Assembly (NCBI GenBank): GCA_024811115.1
Contig: JAKOGH010000780.1
Coordinates: forward strand, 1 to 51,709
Length of the DNA: 51,709 bases
Source: Terana coerulea
Taxonomy: Eukaryota > Basidiomycota > Agaricomycetes > Polyporales > Phanerochaetaceae
Direction of reading: 5' to 3'
The notes below the pieces were generated by a model. That model had not been told where the DNA came from, did not search any database, and was given only the letters and a program-made list of their open reading frames with translations. The position numbers were made by a program, and so were the translations under genes. Positions 1 to 11,800 of the stretch are shown piece after piece; within the stretch, counting starts at the first letter, position 1; the number at the start of each line of letters is the position of its first letter.

Positions 1-551
1 AGTTGCACCCGCACCATGAACTGCACCTAGAAGCTTGTCGAGCCACATTCAACTTCAATCACTCATATCGCTTCTTCCACAAGGCTCACAGACTCAATGG
101 GACATTGTTCGCGCCGCAGTCGTCTTGATGTTCGAAGCCCCACAGGCTCGGCGCGGCATGAGAAGGTGAGGTTGGGTCCGCCGGGAGAAACTGCTTAACG
201 GTGCGCGAGTCGTCAATGTCAACATCGAATTAAAAGTGCAAGACACCCACTGACCTTGGAAAGCGAAAGTACTCTTATATAGCCAGACGAACGAGCCGCC
301 ACTAGTGTAACGGATCGTATGCCGTGATGGTCCGGATCTCTGTAACTTGTTATCAGCTTCTTCAACGTGTGCGGTATGTATAAAAACAACAAACCATGTA
401 CGCTCGAAATACAGTGTTTCAAGCTGGAACAAATGGCAGCGCGTTGGCAAAGGAACTTAAACCTCGAGTAAGTGAGGCGAACTCTGTATCTCAGGGACGT
501 GATTGATCAGGCATGCGTATTTTCCAGCAGCACATTTATCGAGACGGATGC
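1..551. other. Intergenic, no supported gene
   Basis: No recognisable protein or RNA was found. Reading frames on the minus strand are open for about 118 codons but match nothing I know. A TATA-like string lies near 275-285 on the minus strand. The block shared with the hydrolase locus at 31 kb begins only around 552. Confidence 0.4.
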
Positions 552-604
552 TAACAAAGATATGCGCTGATATCTGAGTTCGCAAGGGTCCGGCTCGCAA
601 GGCG
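552..604 (+). pseudogene. Relic of the hydrolase C-terminal end
   Basis: The stretch from TAACAAAGAT to the TGA at 602-604 matches the last codons of the alpha/beta-hydrolase at 30,207-31,276. Both end in the peptide SQGSGSQ-(G/D)-GRA-stop. The upstream part of the gene is not recognisable here, and the shared frame is interrupted by a TGA next to the AACAAAGAT motif. It reads as a shared repeat block rather than a remnant gene in its own right. Confidence 0.5.
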
Positions 605-1040
605 GACGCGCGTGAGGCTAACAGACGGACAGTCAGTCCGAAGCTCAGAGTATGGGAAAGTCTCTGATGTATGTATTCACCTAACAGACGGACAGTCAGT
701 CCGAACTACAGCAGTATGTGAGTACATGACGTGTCCGTGAGAACGAAGGGCTACGCACGCTCAGAGTATGGGAAAGTCTCTGAGAGTGCTCGAACGGAGA
801 GAGTGGGTATATAAGAGAGTGATCGGTTGCTCGTAGCGAGCCTAGAAATTAAGGGACAGGGACGGAGAACGAGTCAGGGGGTAAACGAAACAAGTCCGTA
901 CTAGGGAATCGATAGACCTTGTGGCGCTGATGCGCCGATGCGCCAGGGCGTCTGTGCGCAGCGCGCGCGTGCATGCCTGTGCGCCTGCACTCAGTCTCCA
1001 ACTTCGACAGATGCATGTGCGATGACATTAAACGGAAGAA
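605..1040 (+). repeat. Stem-loop cassette, copy 1
   Basis: This block is homologous to 31,277-31,680 in the same orientation. It carries two paired motifs, each present twice. Hairpin 1 is CGGAC-AGTCA-GTCCG at 626-640 and 689-703. Hairpin 2 is CTCAGAG ... CTCTGAG with a TATGGGAAAGT loop, complete at 760-784 and partial at 643-667. A TATATAAG box lies at 808-815. Homology fades past the CTTGTGGCGC stretch near 925-1040. The function is unknown. It could be the end of a mobile element or a transcribed control region. Confidence 0.6.
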
Positions 1041-1503
1041 AGTTGACTGAGTGGGTCTGCTGGCTGGGATGCAGGAGCTGGCGGTCGTGGTAAGGAGTAC
1101 TAAGTAGAGTCGTCGCTTACCGGCGGCTACATCGACAGTCGGTCTGCTCGGACCGGGTTGCCGACTCAACCAAATACGAGCGTGAAAGACTGAGCAGAAA
1201 CAACGAAGCAGAGCAGTAAACGAATGCGCAAAAGTGGTTGTGTATTGGAGTCTATCTATGCTCTCTAGACTCAGACGACAGGGATACATACAAGCCACAG
1301 CCGACTAAGCTGGACAAAGGTAATAGTACTAGTTAGTGTTAACGCGAAGGATGAGTGGACGAGAACGACTCGGACTATGCATCCAGACTGCATGAGAGGC
1401 GTGCCGGCCATCTAAGCAAGGAAGATACTCTTGTTAGCCTTGAACGCAATGCAAAGTGATGCCTTACCACACACAGAAACCGTGCCGCATTGGGCGAGCG
1501 ATC
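1041..1503. other. Intergenic, nothing recognised
   Basis: A 149-codon frame on the minus strand (1,298-849) has no recognisable domain and overlaps the repeat cassette, so it is not called. Sequence just downstream of 1,504 would be the next exon of unit U1 if the intron there is spliced (frame D-R-S-P-N-A-A-R), but it has no counterpart next to U2 or U3. Confidence 0.35.
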
Positions 1504-1670
1504 CTGCAAATGAATCAGCGGAAGACACGCGTAAAGGAAAGAGATTTTGGTGCCAGTTGGTTTCGCCCTCGGGTCAGCCGCAAAACCCGAGGGTTAGTCA
1601 TCCCGAGAGCCACGAAGAGGCCGCACCAGGACGAACATCATGACCATGTTCGCCCTCCCTCGGGACATAC
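1504..1670 (-). ncRNA. Structured intron-like domain of U1
   Basis: Read on the minus strand this is a canonical spliceosomal intron: donor GTATGT at 1,670-1,665, branch-like CTGAT, acceptor TTTGCAG ending at 1,504. Inside it folds into four helices: CGAACAT/ATGTTCG (1,632-1,652), an outer stem TGGTGC/GCACCA (1,548-1,553 with 1,623-1,628), a small GGCC/GGCT hairpin (about 1,608-1,621) and a perfect 9-bp CCCTCGGGT/ACCCGAGGG hairpin (1,566-1,593). The unpaired CGAAACCAAC motif is present. The same architecture recurs in eight other units with different stem sequences. ncRNA is the nearest available type. It could be an intron, an intron-encoded RNA or a DNA recombination site. Confidence 0.55.
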
Positions 1671-1950
1671 CTGGTTGCTGAGCTCTTCTGCTCTCTTGCG
1701 GAGTCGCCGGAGGGCCCAGCAGCGACGATGTCGAATAAAGGAAGTGCACGTACCTAAGCACCCTGTCCGCCCTCGAGCTTCCGATTGAGGAGAGTCTTCG
1801 CCTCTTGCTATAGGCCTCGCGTGGCCCTCCAACGCGGAATCTGTCGTCGGGGTCTCCCTCTACGAGCACCACTGGGGCTGCGGGCGTACTCGAGGGTTGG
1901 TAGGTGCGGGCGAATGTTGGGTATCGGGTATGGGGGAGGGATGTGGGCAT
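1671..1950 (-). CDS. Unit U1 (type A) 5' exons, unknown protein
   Basis: Exon 1 runs from ATG at 1,950 to 1,754 and exon 2 from 1,692 to 1,671. They are joined across a short intron with donor GTACGT (1,753-1,748), giving a basic peptide ending R-A-E-E-L-S-N-Q just before the structured intron. It contains a DPDDRFRVGGPREAYSKRRR stretch. The start lies about 90 bp below a TATA box (2,040-2,045). U2 is nearly identical in sequence but has ACG where U1 has this ATG, so translation is doubtful. No domain was recognised. Downstream exons are not shared between copies. Confidence 0.4.
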
Positions 1951-2039
1951 GTCGGGCAGATGGGAATGAGGCAGGAGACCGGTAGATGAGGGAGGCTAGT
2001 CAAGAGGTGGTGCAGACCGAGAGGGTGAACGGGGCGGCA

Positions 2040-2156
2040 TTTATACTGCCGGAGGAGGCTGGCTGTTGCTGACCGCTGTCACAGTGAAGTGTGAGGCTGA
2101 CCGACGCCACGCGAGCGACGACCCACAAGCGCCCCCGGCCCATTTATTCTGATCGG
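2040..2156 (-). promoter_or_regulatory. U1 promoter: TATA box and decayed palindrome
   Basis: On the minus strand a TATAAA box (2,045-2,040) lies about 96 bp from CATTTATTCTGATCGG (2,141-2,156), a decayed form of the GTTTATTCNGAATAAAC palindrome found in the other units. U2 has the same wider spacing (89 bp), in contrast to 38-44 bp in types B and C. Confidence 0.5.
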
Positions 2157-2159
2157 TGA

Positions 2160-4669
2160 GTATTGCTACTACGCAGTTTAGCCTCTGCTCATCAACATAC
2201 ACCGTTATACCCGTTCATCCCCACACTTTGCATGGCCAGTCTCCAATGACAATGTACCAGAGTCGTGTAGACGTTTAGATACCAGTATTGGCCGTGGAAT
2301 GTCGAGCAGCAAGAATACTGGCCTCCAAGATCATGCACATGTGCTCCCAACGCGACAGCCCGAGTTGGTCTTGACACGAAGCAATATGTGCGGGATGGTA
2401 TAAGTGCTACTGCCCGCATGAAAATGATGAGACCATCCCGACTTTTTCAGCCGCGGATCGTGCTGGCGGCTGGATAGTGATGTGCATGATTTGCTAGTAT
2501 CTACTGCCACGTACCAGTCAGTACGAGCATATCGTAAACAAGAGGGCAACAAGAGGGTGGAGATATACCTGCGCTTGCGAACCCCGGACGACGTCGCGGC
2601 CCTGGACCTGGTTCATTCGCGTATTGATCCGTAGGCGCGTCAGTTGTGGGTCTGCGAGCCTCTGGCGGTTCCGCGCATCCAAATCCATACAACGTTGCCG
2701 ATGACATCGATGGCGACATAGAGGAACGTCAGAGATAAGGAATGTTCAAGATAGTTTACTGCACACTGCGCATGTTGACACAAACTCTTTGAAAGTGTCG
2801 CCGTTCGGCCCGGTTCCGAGAAGCCCTGCGACGAGGAAATATCAGTCTTGTGCAATCATACTCACAGAAACGTACAGGTATTGCATACTGGAATCGCATC
2901 CTCGCTACCAAATGACGCGCGTTTGCTGGTCGTTGAGAATTTAGTATGCAGCTGGCGGCCTCGATCCAAAGATAATCCTAGTGAGAGCGATAACGGCCTT
3001 CGAGCAGCGGATTCTGGACTGTATCCGCAGATTAGCAGATATATCTAGGTACATAAGACTAGCGACAGGATCACGTTACACGTAGCGCTTGGGCTCGGAA
3101 TTGACGTTCTCGGGTAATGTCACCGTGCAGCGGGCGGCGTGCATGGCTTCAATCGTCCTTTTCGTCATGGTAGGATCACCGACGAGGTGTTTGTGGTGTA
3201 TCAGGGCTCGATATGTACCCAAGGAGGCGAGAGTTCCACATTTAAGCAAACTGTTGCTACAAGAAGACGCTGCTCAGCACGCGACCGCTGGTAAGAGGCG
3301 GGCATATAGGAGTTCGTACAAATTTCTGCTTTTCAGCTACGTTGTCACAGATACCCACGACATTGGCTCCTTCAATGAGTAGTACCTGGGAGCCTGTCAA
3401 CAAATTGGCGAACAAAAGACTGGAAGCGTGCATCGCGTGCACTTGTGTTCAGGATGGAACAGTGGACACGTCGAGAAGCTATGATGAGATATGATTGCAA
3501 CGTTCTGAGGTATTGTAGCAAACAGACGTATGTGCTTATTTCTATACTGCGAGTCAAGCCAAGGTAAGTATTATTGTCAGAGTTTATATGCAAACTAACA
3601 CACCTGAGGCCCAACCTGCCAGGAGTGCCAGCCTGACAACGACCACCCAGATTGTTTTCTCGGCAACCCCTCAGTGTTTCTCGGCACTATCAAGCATCAC
3701 TTTCGAGCTCGTAGCAATCCTTGAGTCTCCAAAATGTCGTACTGAATACAAAGACACGCTTGTCCGCTAGTAGGAGTCGTTAAATCGGTCGCTAGAGCAA
3801 AGAGTGTGGTACTTTACATCGTCTTCTGTTGAATGGTATCAATGGTTCTGAATGTGCATCGAGCCGCGCACTGCCGCAAGCTGCTAAGCTGTGGATTTCT
3901 GCCTTCGATGGCCTGAGAGTGAATGGCAGTGATACGCTGCCCCACGTGTTGACGAAATCTTCGACAAGACAACTCCACGAATGCTTCATAAACACTGACC
4001 GTATCTCATTGAGCGTCACCCTAACGGAGACATGGCATCTGGTTTAGTGTCAAGCGGAGTCGTACCGGGGAATGTGGTTACTCACCAAAGCCCCCACCCA
4101 CTATCCGCAGGAGCTGGTCTCACTGGCAGCCCTTCTCTGCCCGGCTCCCGGTAAAAACTAAGATCCAGAAAACCTCCATGGCTACTAGGAAAACATAAAC
4201 GAGCGTATGTTGCGTCAGAATGACAGAAAACACGCGCCGCTCTGGAAAACCTACCACAGGTAACTGCACTCAGAGCTTGTGCGAGTAAGGATGCCAGCTA
4301 GCTGTCTTCTAGGATGCCGCCTACAAGGGATGCCGCAATGGGTCGAGTGCGGGGTGGTGGGATACGCAGACTGACGGCATATGGAGGTGAAGGAAAGAGC
4401 GGGAGCCTGAGACGCGTTGCTTGCCGCCCGCATTGTGCTCATGTTCACTGGGACCGAGATATAGCCGAGCTTAACCTTACTGCCTGTGAGCTTCATCGAC
4501 CACATACATTAACGCATCATACGACGGAAGTTATCGTAGAATTTCAAACGGCACTACAAGATACAGTGTACAGATGACGAAAGGATGGAGCCCAACACAG
4601 TACACTGCATGAGCTGGTACTCAGGAGTCCAGGAGTCAAGAGACCGTAGACGTAGCAGGCTGCAGATTA
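2160..4669. other. 2.5 kb without a supported gene
   Basis: Nothing here can be assigned. Positions about 2,540-2,720 resemble 6,370-6,530 (shared GCGTTGATCCGT-like and TTGTGGGTC strings), suggesting a decayed duplicated segment. Minus-strand frames near 3,090-3,440 read like protein (for example LLFANLLTGSQVLLIEGANV) but are interrupted and unrecognised. Treat as decayed genes or repeats. Confidence 0.35.
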
Positions 4670-4823
4670 GCTTCGTAAAATAATGAGGATAGAGAAATTC
4701 GGTGCGTGTTGGTTTCCATCCCAGGTCAGCCGAAAGACCCGGGACGTACTTATCCCGAGGGCCACGTAAAGGCCGGCACCAGGACGAACATCACGACCAT
4801 GTTCGCCCTCCCTCGGGACATAC
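4670..4823 (-). ncRNA. Structured intron-like domain of U2
   Basis: On the minus strand: donor GTATGT at 4,823-4,818, branch-like GCTAATC, acceptor CTGCAG ending at 4,670, a 154-nt intron. Helices are CGAACAT/ATGTTCG (4,785-4,805), outer GGTGC/GCACC (4,701-4,705 with 4,776-4,780), GGCC/GGCC, and a TCCCAGGTC/GACCCGGGA stem (4,719-4,744) with one mismatch. The motif before the outer 3' strand reads GGAAACCAAC. Confidence 0.55.
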
Positions 4824-5127
4824 CTGGTTGACGAGCTCTTCTGCTCTCTTGCGGAGTCGCCGGAGGGCCCAGCAGCGACGATGTCGGATAAAGGAAGTGC
4901 ACGTACCTAAGCACCCTGTCCGCCCTCGAGCTTCCGATTGAGGAGAGTCTTCGCCTCTTGCTATAGGCCTCGCGTGGCCCTCCAACGCGGAATCTGTCGT
5001 CGGGGTCTCCCTCTACGGGCACCACTGGGGCTGCGGGCGTACTCGAGGGTTGGTAGGTGCGGGCGAATGTTGGGTATCGGGTATGGGGGAGGGATGTGGG
5101 CGTGTCGGGCAGATGGGAATGAGGCAA
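4824..5127 (-). pseudogene. Unit U2 (type A) exons
   Basis: A near-identical copy of the U1 exons. Exon 1 ends at 4,907 (donor GTACGT 4,906-4,901) and exon 2 ends at 4,824 (R-A-E-E-L-V-N-Q). The U1 ATG is ACG here and the longest frame can only begin at a TTG (5,127), so this copy has no ordinary start codon. It is either a non-coding transcript or a broken copy. It is transcribed away from the palindrome it shares with U3. Confidence 0.4.
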
Positions 5128-5191
5128 GAGACCAGTAGATGAGGGGGCTAGTCAAGAGGTGCTGAGAATCTGGAGGGTGAATGGGGTGGCA

Positions 5192-5346
5192 TTTATACTG
5201 CCGGAGGCTGGTTGTCACTGACCTATGTCACAGTGAAGTGTGAGGCTGACGGGCGCCACGTGAGGCTGGCGGCGGGCACAGTTTCGTTTATTCAGAATAA
5301 ACAAGGTCACGTCCACCGTCAGCCTGGAGCCTCCGACCGTATAAAT
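5192..5346. promoter_or_regulatory. Bidirectional promoter between U2 and U3
   Basis: The palindrome GTTTATTCAGAATAAAC (5,286-5,302) has a TATA box on each side: TTTATA at 5,192-5,197 (minus-strand TATAAA serving U2, 89 bp away) and TATAAAT at 5,340-5,346 (plus strand serving U3, 38 bp away). Each half-site contains a forkhead-like TGTTTAT/ATAAAC core. Binding by such a factor is inference only. Confidence 0.6.
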
Positions 5347-5826
5347 GCCCCCACTCTTCGCTTTCTCTTCGTTATTCCTCTTGATTAGCCTCCCTCATCT
5401 GCGCACCGCCACCGTCCAGATCGCTGGAGGCTGTCTGTGGGACACTGAGCAGCAAGACTCTCGCAGGTGAAGACCATCGACACCCGCTCCCAACGCGGCA
5501 GCCTCAGTCGCCCTTCATACAGTGATACGCGTAGGCTGGCGTATGTGTCGGTGCCTGCCTGAGAGGAGTGGCACCTCACCCCTTCTCTCAGGCAGGCCCA
5601 CGCAAGGGCAAGGTGCGCGGTCAGGGTGTACGCTCTGATTCCTCTGTTCACAGCCGACAGTCAACGCTACAGCCACGACCAGTGCCGGATGACCACCATA
5701 GAAGATCAGAAGACAAGAAGACTTACGATTCCGCCTCAACCGCGATGTAGAAGACGATGGGCAAAACTCAGCATGCGATCCTGGCACTGGTGGTTCCGCA
5801 AGAGAGCGCAAGAGCTCGGCAATTAG
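5347..5826 (+). other. Unit U3 (type A') transcribed body
   Basis: This is the plus-strand body between the U3 TATA box and its structured intron. The last 20 nt correspond to exon 2 of U1 and U2 (R-A-Q-E-L-G-N), but the final codon is TAG, so the exon is closed just before the donor. It also contains a perfect 13-bp inverted repeat, GCCTGCCTGAGAG (5,553-5,565) with CTCTCAGGCAGGC (5,585-5,597), not present in U1 or U2. No protein was recognised. Confidence 0.35.
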
Positions 5827-8800
5827 GTAAGTCCCGAGGGAGGGCGGGCGTCGAGGAGACGTCTGTCCTGGTGCGGCCTCTTCGCGGCCCTCGGAACAAG
5901 TAGCTCCCGTAGTCTTCCCGCCGACCGGGAGCGAAACCAACCAGCACCTAAATCTCATTCTTTCGTTGGTCCACTGCTAACGCCCGTGTAGTGCCTTCAG
6001 CTCCTGGCGAAGTACCGCAGGTGCGCTTCACTTGGTTTCTTCTCAGTCTCTTGCTGGCTTGCATCACCAGCCTCCGCTTTGCGATGTCGCATCCATGACT
6101 CTTGGAGTTTCTCGCTGTATGCACAACATCCCACAAGTCGCGCTGGACGTGATCGAGTTCGCAGGTTGCCTTTGTATCGTAGTCGGCCAGGTTACTGTAC
6201 ATGTTTGACGTGCTATCCGTTACATTAATATCCCCAGTCTCGGACATTAATGAATGGTGAATGCTACAACGCAGTGTATGACGTGAGCCGATTTAGTGAC
6301 ACTAAGCGCAGAAAGGACACGCACCTCAGCTTGCGCTATGAGGGGAACACAGTCACCGGTGAACCTTTCCGTCTCCGCATATGCCCAGACGAGCTTCCTC
6401 GCGCGTTGATCCGTCGTCGCATGCATATATTCTGCTTCCGCTGTTGTGGGTCCACGTATGCCTCTGACGGTGCCGGTTTTTCTAGGTCCGATATCGCCGA
6501 TGATACATATGAGGATAGAAGCACTGTAAGTGTGTACGGAAGGTAAGCTCAGTAAAACAGAGACGATCCAATACATGCATGCAATATGCTGTAGTAAGAG
6601 AAGGCCGAATAGAAAGGAACGTTATGTAGGATAGGATGAGACTGTATTCTTCTCTCCGCTCAAGCAAATCACGCCGCGGTGAGTCTTAGGCTAGACATAC
6701 GCATAAGTACAGTGGGTGTCGTGCAAAGCGGCAGGCGCACATACCTTGCGATAGAACCTGATGTAGTCATCAAACTCGGATTGTTCCTCCTCCAGATATG
6801 TCCAGTCTAGCTCAACCTATCGACGTGATGTTAGTCACACGGTGAGAGCATGAAAGCGAATCACGCACGGCTTTGACAGCCCTGTCGACTGTCTCGCAGA
6901 CGGCGACATGCAACGTCAGTAGGTCCGCGCAGACGTCATCGGCACACGCAGCGCAGTGCGCCCTCACCTGCGCCTCCGTCGTCACGCTCTCGAAGACGTC
7001 CGGCCCGGCGATCGTTTGTCCAGTCGGACGTGCCCTCAGCCTGTTGCACAGCGCTCTTGCGTACCCCTCGAACCACCGCGGCGCCTTCAAGTTCAGGTCG
7101 CTCCCGTGTAGCTTGATGGTCACCGAGCCCGGTTCACGTTGTGAGTAGTTCGCCGCGCAGCGAGCCAGTGCAGAAAGCGCGCCGCACGAGCGAGAGAGTC
7201 ACGATTGCGTGCGCACAATTTTCCTTGCGCTCAGGGTGGATGCCGAGGATGCGGCTGGCGGCCGACGAGGGCGCCGTCCGATAGGTAAGGATACCGAGAT
7301 CTCAGCAACCTCCATCTTCGGACCGCCGATCTTAGTGTAATTCAGGTGTAGTTGATTATGTGGTTGGATGAAAATGCGTCAGCAAGAGTGCTGCAAAAAA
7401 CGAGGCGAACGATATCCTGCAACCCGGCGCGGACGGCGATGACAAATATAAGATAGGGGCACGGGGAGGCGAGCTTGACGACCTGTAGTGCAACGCAGGA
7501 GAGCACATGAGGCATGCTAAGATCTGAGAGAGTGCGGCAGAGCTTTATGGCATGTGGAAGGTCGTCTAGGACGGTATTTGGCACATGCGGGTGAACAGAG
7601 GCAAGGATGCCGCCTAAGATGGTTGAATGGACAGGTGGCGCTTGGAGGACTTGAAATCTGGACTTGGTGGAGGAGAGCCTGGTCGGGCTGCGAATCAAAC
7701 GCCACAACGCTCGCCCGAGCTGTCCGCACCGTGCCACCACTTGGTCACCCTTTGAACGATGGTGAGCATAAGCGCGAGTGGAATGTAAGGCACGGACGCC
7801 ATACCTTGGTGTATGCGCAAACATTCGCAGCCCGGCGTTGATGAGAGGAGGTTGGAGGATGCAGCCGGCGTATGCCGAGGTCGGCCGATTGAAGCGCCGA
7901 GGCCGAACGGCTTCTGATCGAGCCTAGGGCGACGATCTTGTTTATTCGAATAAACATACCGCGGCTGACAGTCTCGTGACTGCCCGCCACACACTGAAGT
8001 ATAAAGCAAGAGCCCTGTTCTGCTGTTGAAGAGCCAAGTGTACCTCTCACCGCCGCGATACCCCCTTCCTCCCTTCTCTCTCGGGGTTCGCCCTGCGTCG
8101 GGGTTCGCCTCGACGTCTGCTGTATGTTGTTCCTTTTCTCTCAGGGTTCGCCCTTCATCGAGGCCGGCGGTGGTGGTCTGGGGTTCGCCCCTGCGTCGGG
8201 GTTCGCCTTGACGTCCATCATTCGCCAGTCGTTTCTTCCTCAGGGTTCGCCCTTCGTCAACGGTGGTGTCGGCGGCTTGGGGTTCGCCCTGCGTCGGGGT
8301 TCGCCTCGGCGTCCGCTATACGCCACTGAGTTCTGTCTCAGGGTTCGCCCTTTATCGGGGTCGGCGTTGGTGGTTTAGGGGTTCGCCCTGCGTCGGGGTT
8401 CGCCCTGGCGTCCGCTGTATGCCACTTCCTCTCTCTCAGGGTTCGCCCTTCGTTCCAGGGCTGGCGGTGGTGGTCTGGGGTTCGCCCTGCGTCAAGGTTC
8501 GCCTTGTCGTCCATCACTATCCAGTCTTTTTCTCTCAGGTTTCGTCCTCGGCGTCCTGCTTTCTTGTCAAAGGTGCCAGTGTGTGTCACTGCGGGGACGC
8601 CCCGTGTGTGGTCGTAGCCCGGTCTCTATAGATACTCCCGCCCTGTGTCCTCGCTCCAATGTATTCTCGGCGGAGGGCAGCCACTTGTCGCTGCCCTGGC
8701 ACGACCTCTTCGCGGTCGCCGGGACAAGTACTCACTCGGGTTCCGACCCCCGAGGACGAAACTAACTCGTGCCAAAGCTCCAGTGTACTTCCATAGCTTG

Positions 8801-11800
8801 CAATGCAAAAATAGATTTTGCTCATATTCGCCAGCTCCTTTCCACAATTATCGTGAGCCGTGTCCTTCTCAAACGACCGTGAGGTTGTATTTACCTTAGT
8901 TCTCTCTCGCGTTCCGACATTCTGATTCCTGGCCAGGGGCCAAACACAGTCATTGGAAGTCGAGGCAATGCTAAGGCCAGCCAGTTCAACTGACTCATCC
9001 TGCAGCCCATCGCACGAGAGCTTCGTGAAGAGGCAAGTATTGGCGTCGGCCAGTCTGCGTCTTTATCATTGCGCTCTCGGTTCCCTGACCAGTGGAGAGT
9101 TGCTGTCAGAAAGAAAAGTCAGTCCTCTCAGCGTGACAATAGCGGCAGGCGTACGTTATATCCGCAGACCGATTAGCAGCTAAGTACACCTCTCTTGGAT
9201 GGTTGTATTGTGAGCTGACCAAGTACCTGCCGACGTGGGAGACTGCTCTTCTTCGACTGAGCGACAGAGACAGGAATCGTGCAATATGCGCAGCTTACGT
9301 CCGTGGGATAGCATACGTTGAGGCACGCCACGGTATAACCTGAAAAGAATTTCAATTCTGCTGAGAAATAGTAACTGGCTGTGTGAAGACGCACCTTCGA
9401 GTACGCACACGTGCATATACTTCAATCATCTGCACATATATCCGATGGAGCAATATTCGGAACAATTCGCGGATGCGAGGTACGCTCGCCCGCCGCGGCA
9501 GTCACGGTCCCTGCTCAGAAGGAGAAAAATCAGCCTCCGACTGTTGCGACACACCACTGAAAACATGCTTTACACTCACGACATGCCTTTTGCTCCCGAG
9601 TGCTCTTATATTGTGATGACGATGAAAGAGAGAAGTACTGGGACCTCGTCAGACGCGAGGCGGGAGAGATAATTACGGTCGAGAGCAAGTCGTGAAGGAT
9701 GGGCGCCAATGCCATCCGGCCCTTGTTCCCTTCCTCCATGTCCAGTTCCTGAATCGCTGCCAGTGGCTCCGGACTGTCTCTCAAGCACGCTACCACTTGC
9801 GTCGTGGACTATACGACATTCCTCGGGCACCACTCAAGTCGTGATTAATAGCAACGTCGACTGGCAGTCTACCTCTGGCGACCTCGCGCGGACGGCTGTG
9901 CCTAGGCTCTGAGATGACCGCAGCAAGAAAGGGCTGCTGTGCGCGATTTGAGATGGAGACATGGCCGTATGGGAGTTTTTAGTGTCTGTATCTGGTTTAG
10001 GCTGAGGACGGTCGCAACGAATTTGGGCCTCAGGTGCGCCAGCTGCACTCATGCATGCTTATACGTCGATGCTCATGACGCCATTGCTGTGGAATAGCAA
10101 TGTGTACAGTTCAAAACTTGGCCGAGGCAGCGGTGATTTGGGTTCAGTCTCCGTTGCTCCCCGACGACGTTACCTATCGCGGACGGTCCTGACTCTGTAC
10201 ACGGCGACCACAACATAGCCCTCCGCAACCCAACGGTAGTAATTGTACGGCAAATCACGGTGAGTAATACTTTCTGTCTAAAGCTTCGAGCGATGTGGAT
10301 TATGGAGACGTGCCACCGTCACAGCATCATGCGTTTGCCAAGGATAATGGGAGGAATCATCGATCGGGGATAGCTGGCGCGTCGGGTAAGCTCTCAGCTT
10401 CGTGTCTGCTCTAACGACTCGGATTCCCATCCGGTCGCTAACTTTGTGCCGTCTGTAGGTCTACATCGCAAGTTTATTCCCTGGCAACGTTGATCACACG
10501 TAGAACACCGTCAGCCCAATACCGCACATCGAGCACAAATCCTGAGCACAGATCGACATGCTAAGTCTGGAGACCTGAGGTCCCGCCCTCGCCGACGCCG
10601 AGCTTCTCGTCCTCGTCGCCGTGCAGCGCGCGCCGCCGCTGCGCCGCGAACTGCCAGTGATCGGAACTGTAAACCCCGGGTTCTCCGCCCAGCGAACAGT
10701 TCGACGCTCAAGCGCTTTCGGACACGAACATACCCGCAATCCCCACCTTTCAACTCTGCCTCTCCTAAGGTCGCTTTTTGTCAACTTACCCCCCTCCCCC
10801 CTCACGTTATCGACTGACCTGATTTCCCCTCCCCGTACTCTTCATACCTATTCCAGCTTTTGTGCACCAAAATTCTGCATCTTGGCGTCATGCCTGAACG
10901 CATGAAGTATCTGCGCTGCGCATTGTCGTCCTCTGCCGCGTCTCGAGAGCTCGCACTCCCCTCAGATCCTGTGCATGACCATCCCTCAGCCGAACGACCA
11001 CGCGTTGCCAACCGCCCCAAGACCCTTTTCCGTGACGCCCCCGACTTTGCCTATGAGCAAGCCTGCGCCGGAGTCATTTGGTTCCAACAGAGGCGAAACT
11101 ACCTTTCGGGGTTTCGACCATGCGGATTTCTGTGTTCATGGCCAACTCGCCTCCCTATCCTCCCACGTTTCGAATTGCCTCCTTTAAGACCAAACTCAAT
11201 CGCCCACGCCCTTGAGACCCTCCACCATTCCATCTATCGCTCCGGGCTTGCCGGCGCTTTTCGCTTTGTCGTTGGCATCTGCATGCACTCCGATGTGCTG
11301 TCCCCACCCTGTTGTACATAAATCCACAGACCAAAAACCCAGTGTTTGCCGACGCCCAATACCCCACGGAGGTTTTGCAGAAATAGGCTGCTCTATAGAG
11401 GACCGCCATATTCTCTATATATTCTATTCCATGTGTGACCATTCAGTGAGTTCCTCCCACTATCTCGATGGCGTGCTCTTAGCTTACCTATGCTACATAG
11501 CCTTCCGTTCTGCCGCGATACCCGCGGGGCCTCAGCTTGTCAACAGATGAGATCCACACATGTACGTTCCAGCAGTGTTTTTCTCAGGAGGATCTACTAA
11601 CTGATCCGTCTATAGCACCACGCCTGCCTTCAACTCGAGCCACATCATCCACTCATTATAACTAATCACTGCGCGACGTGCCCTAGTAGCCACTTTTTTT
11701 TTCCTTTGGGATACCCCAGACTTGTAGTTCCCGCACTGTACGAAACCTCAGTAATACCGTATTCAATGTCAGATATTGTACGAATTCCCCACACAGTACC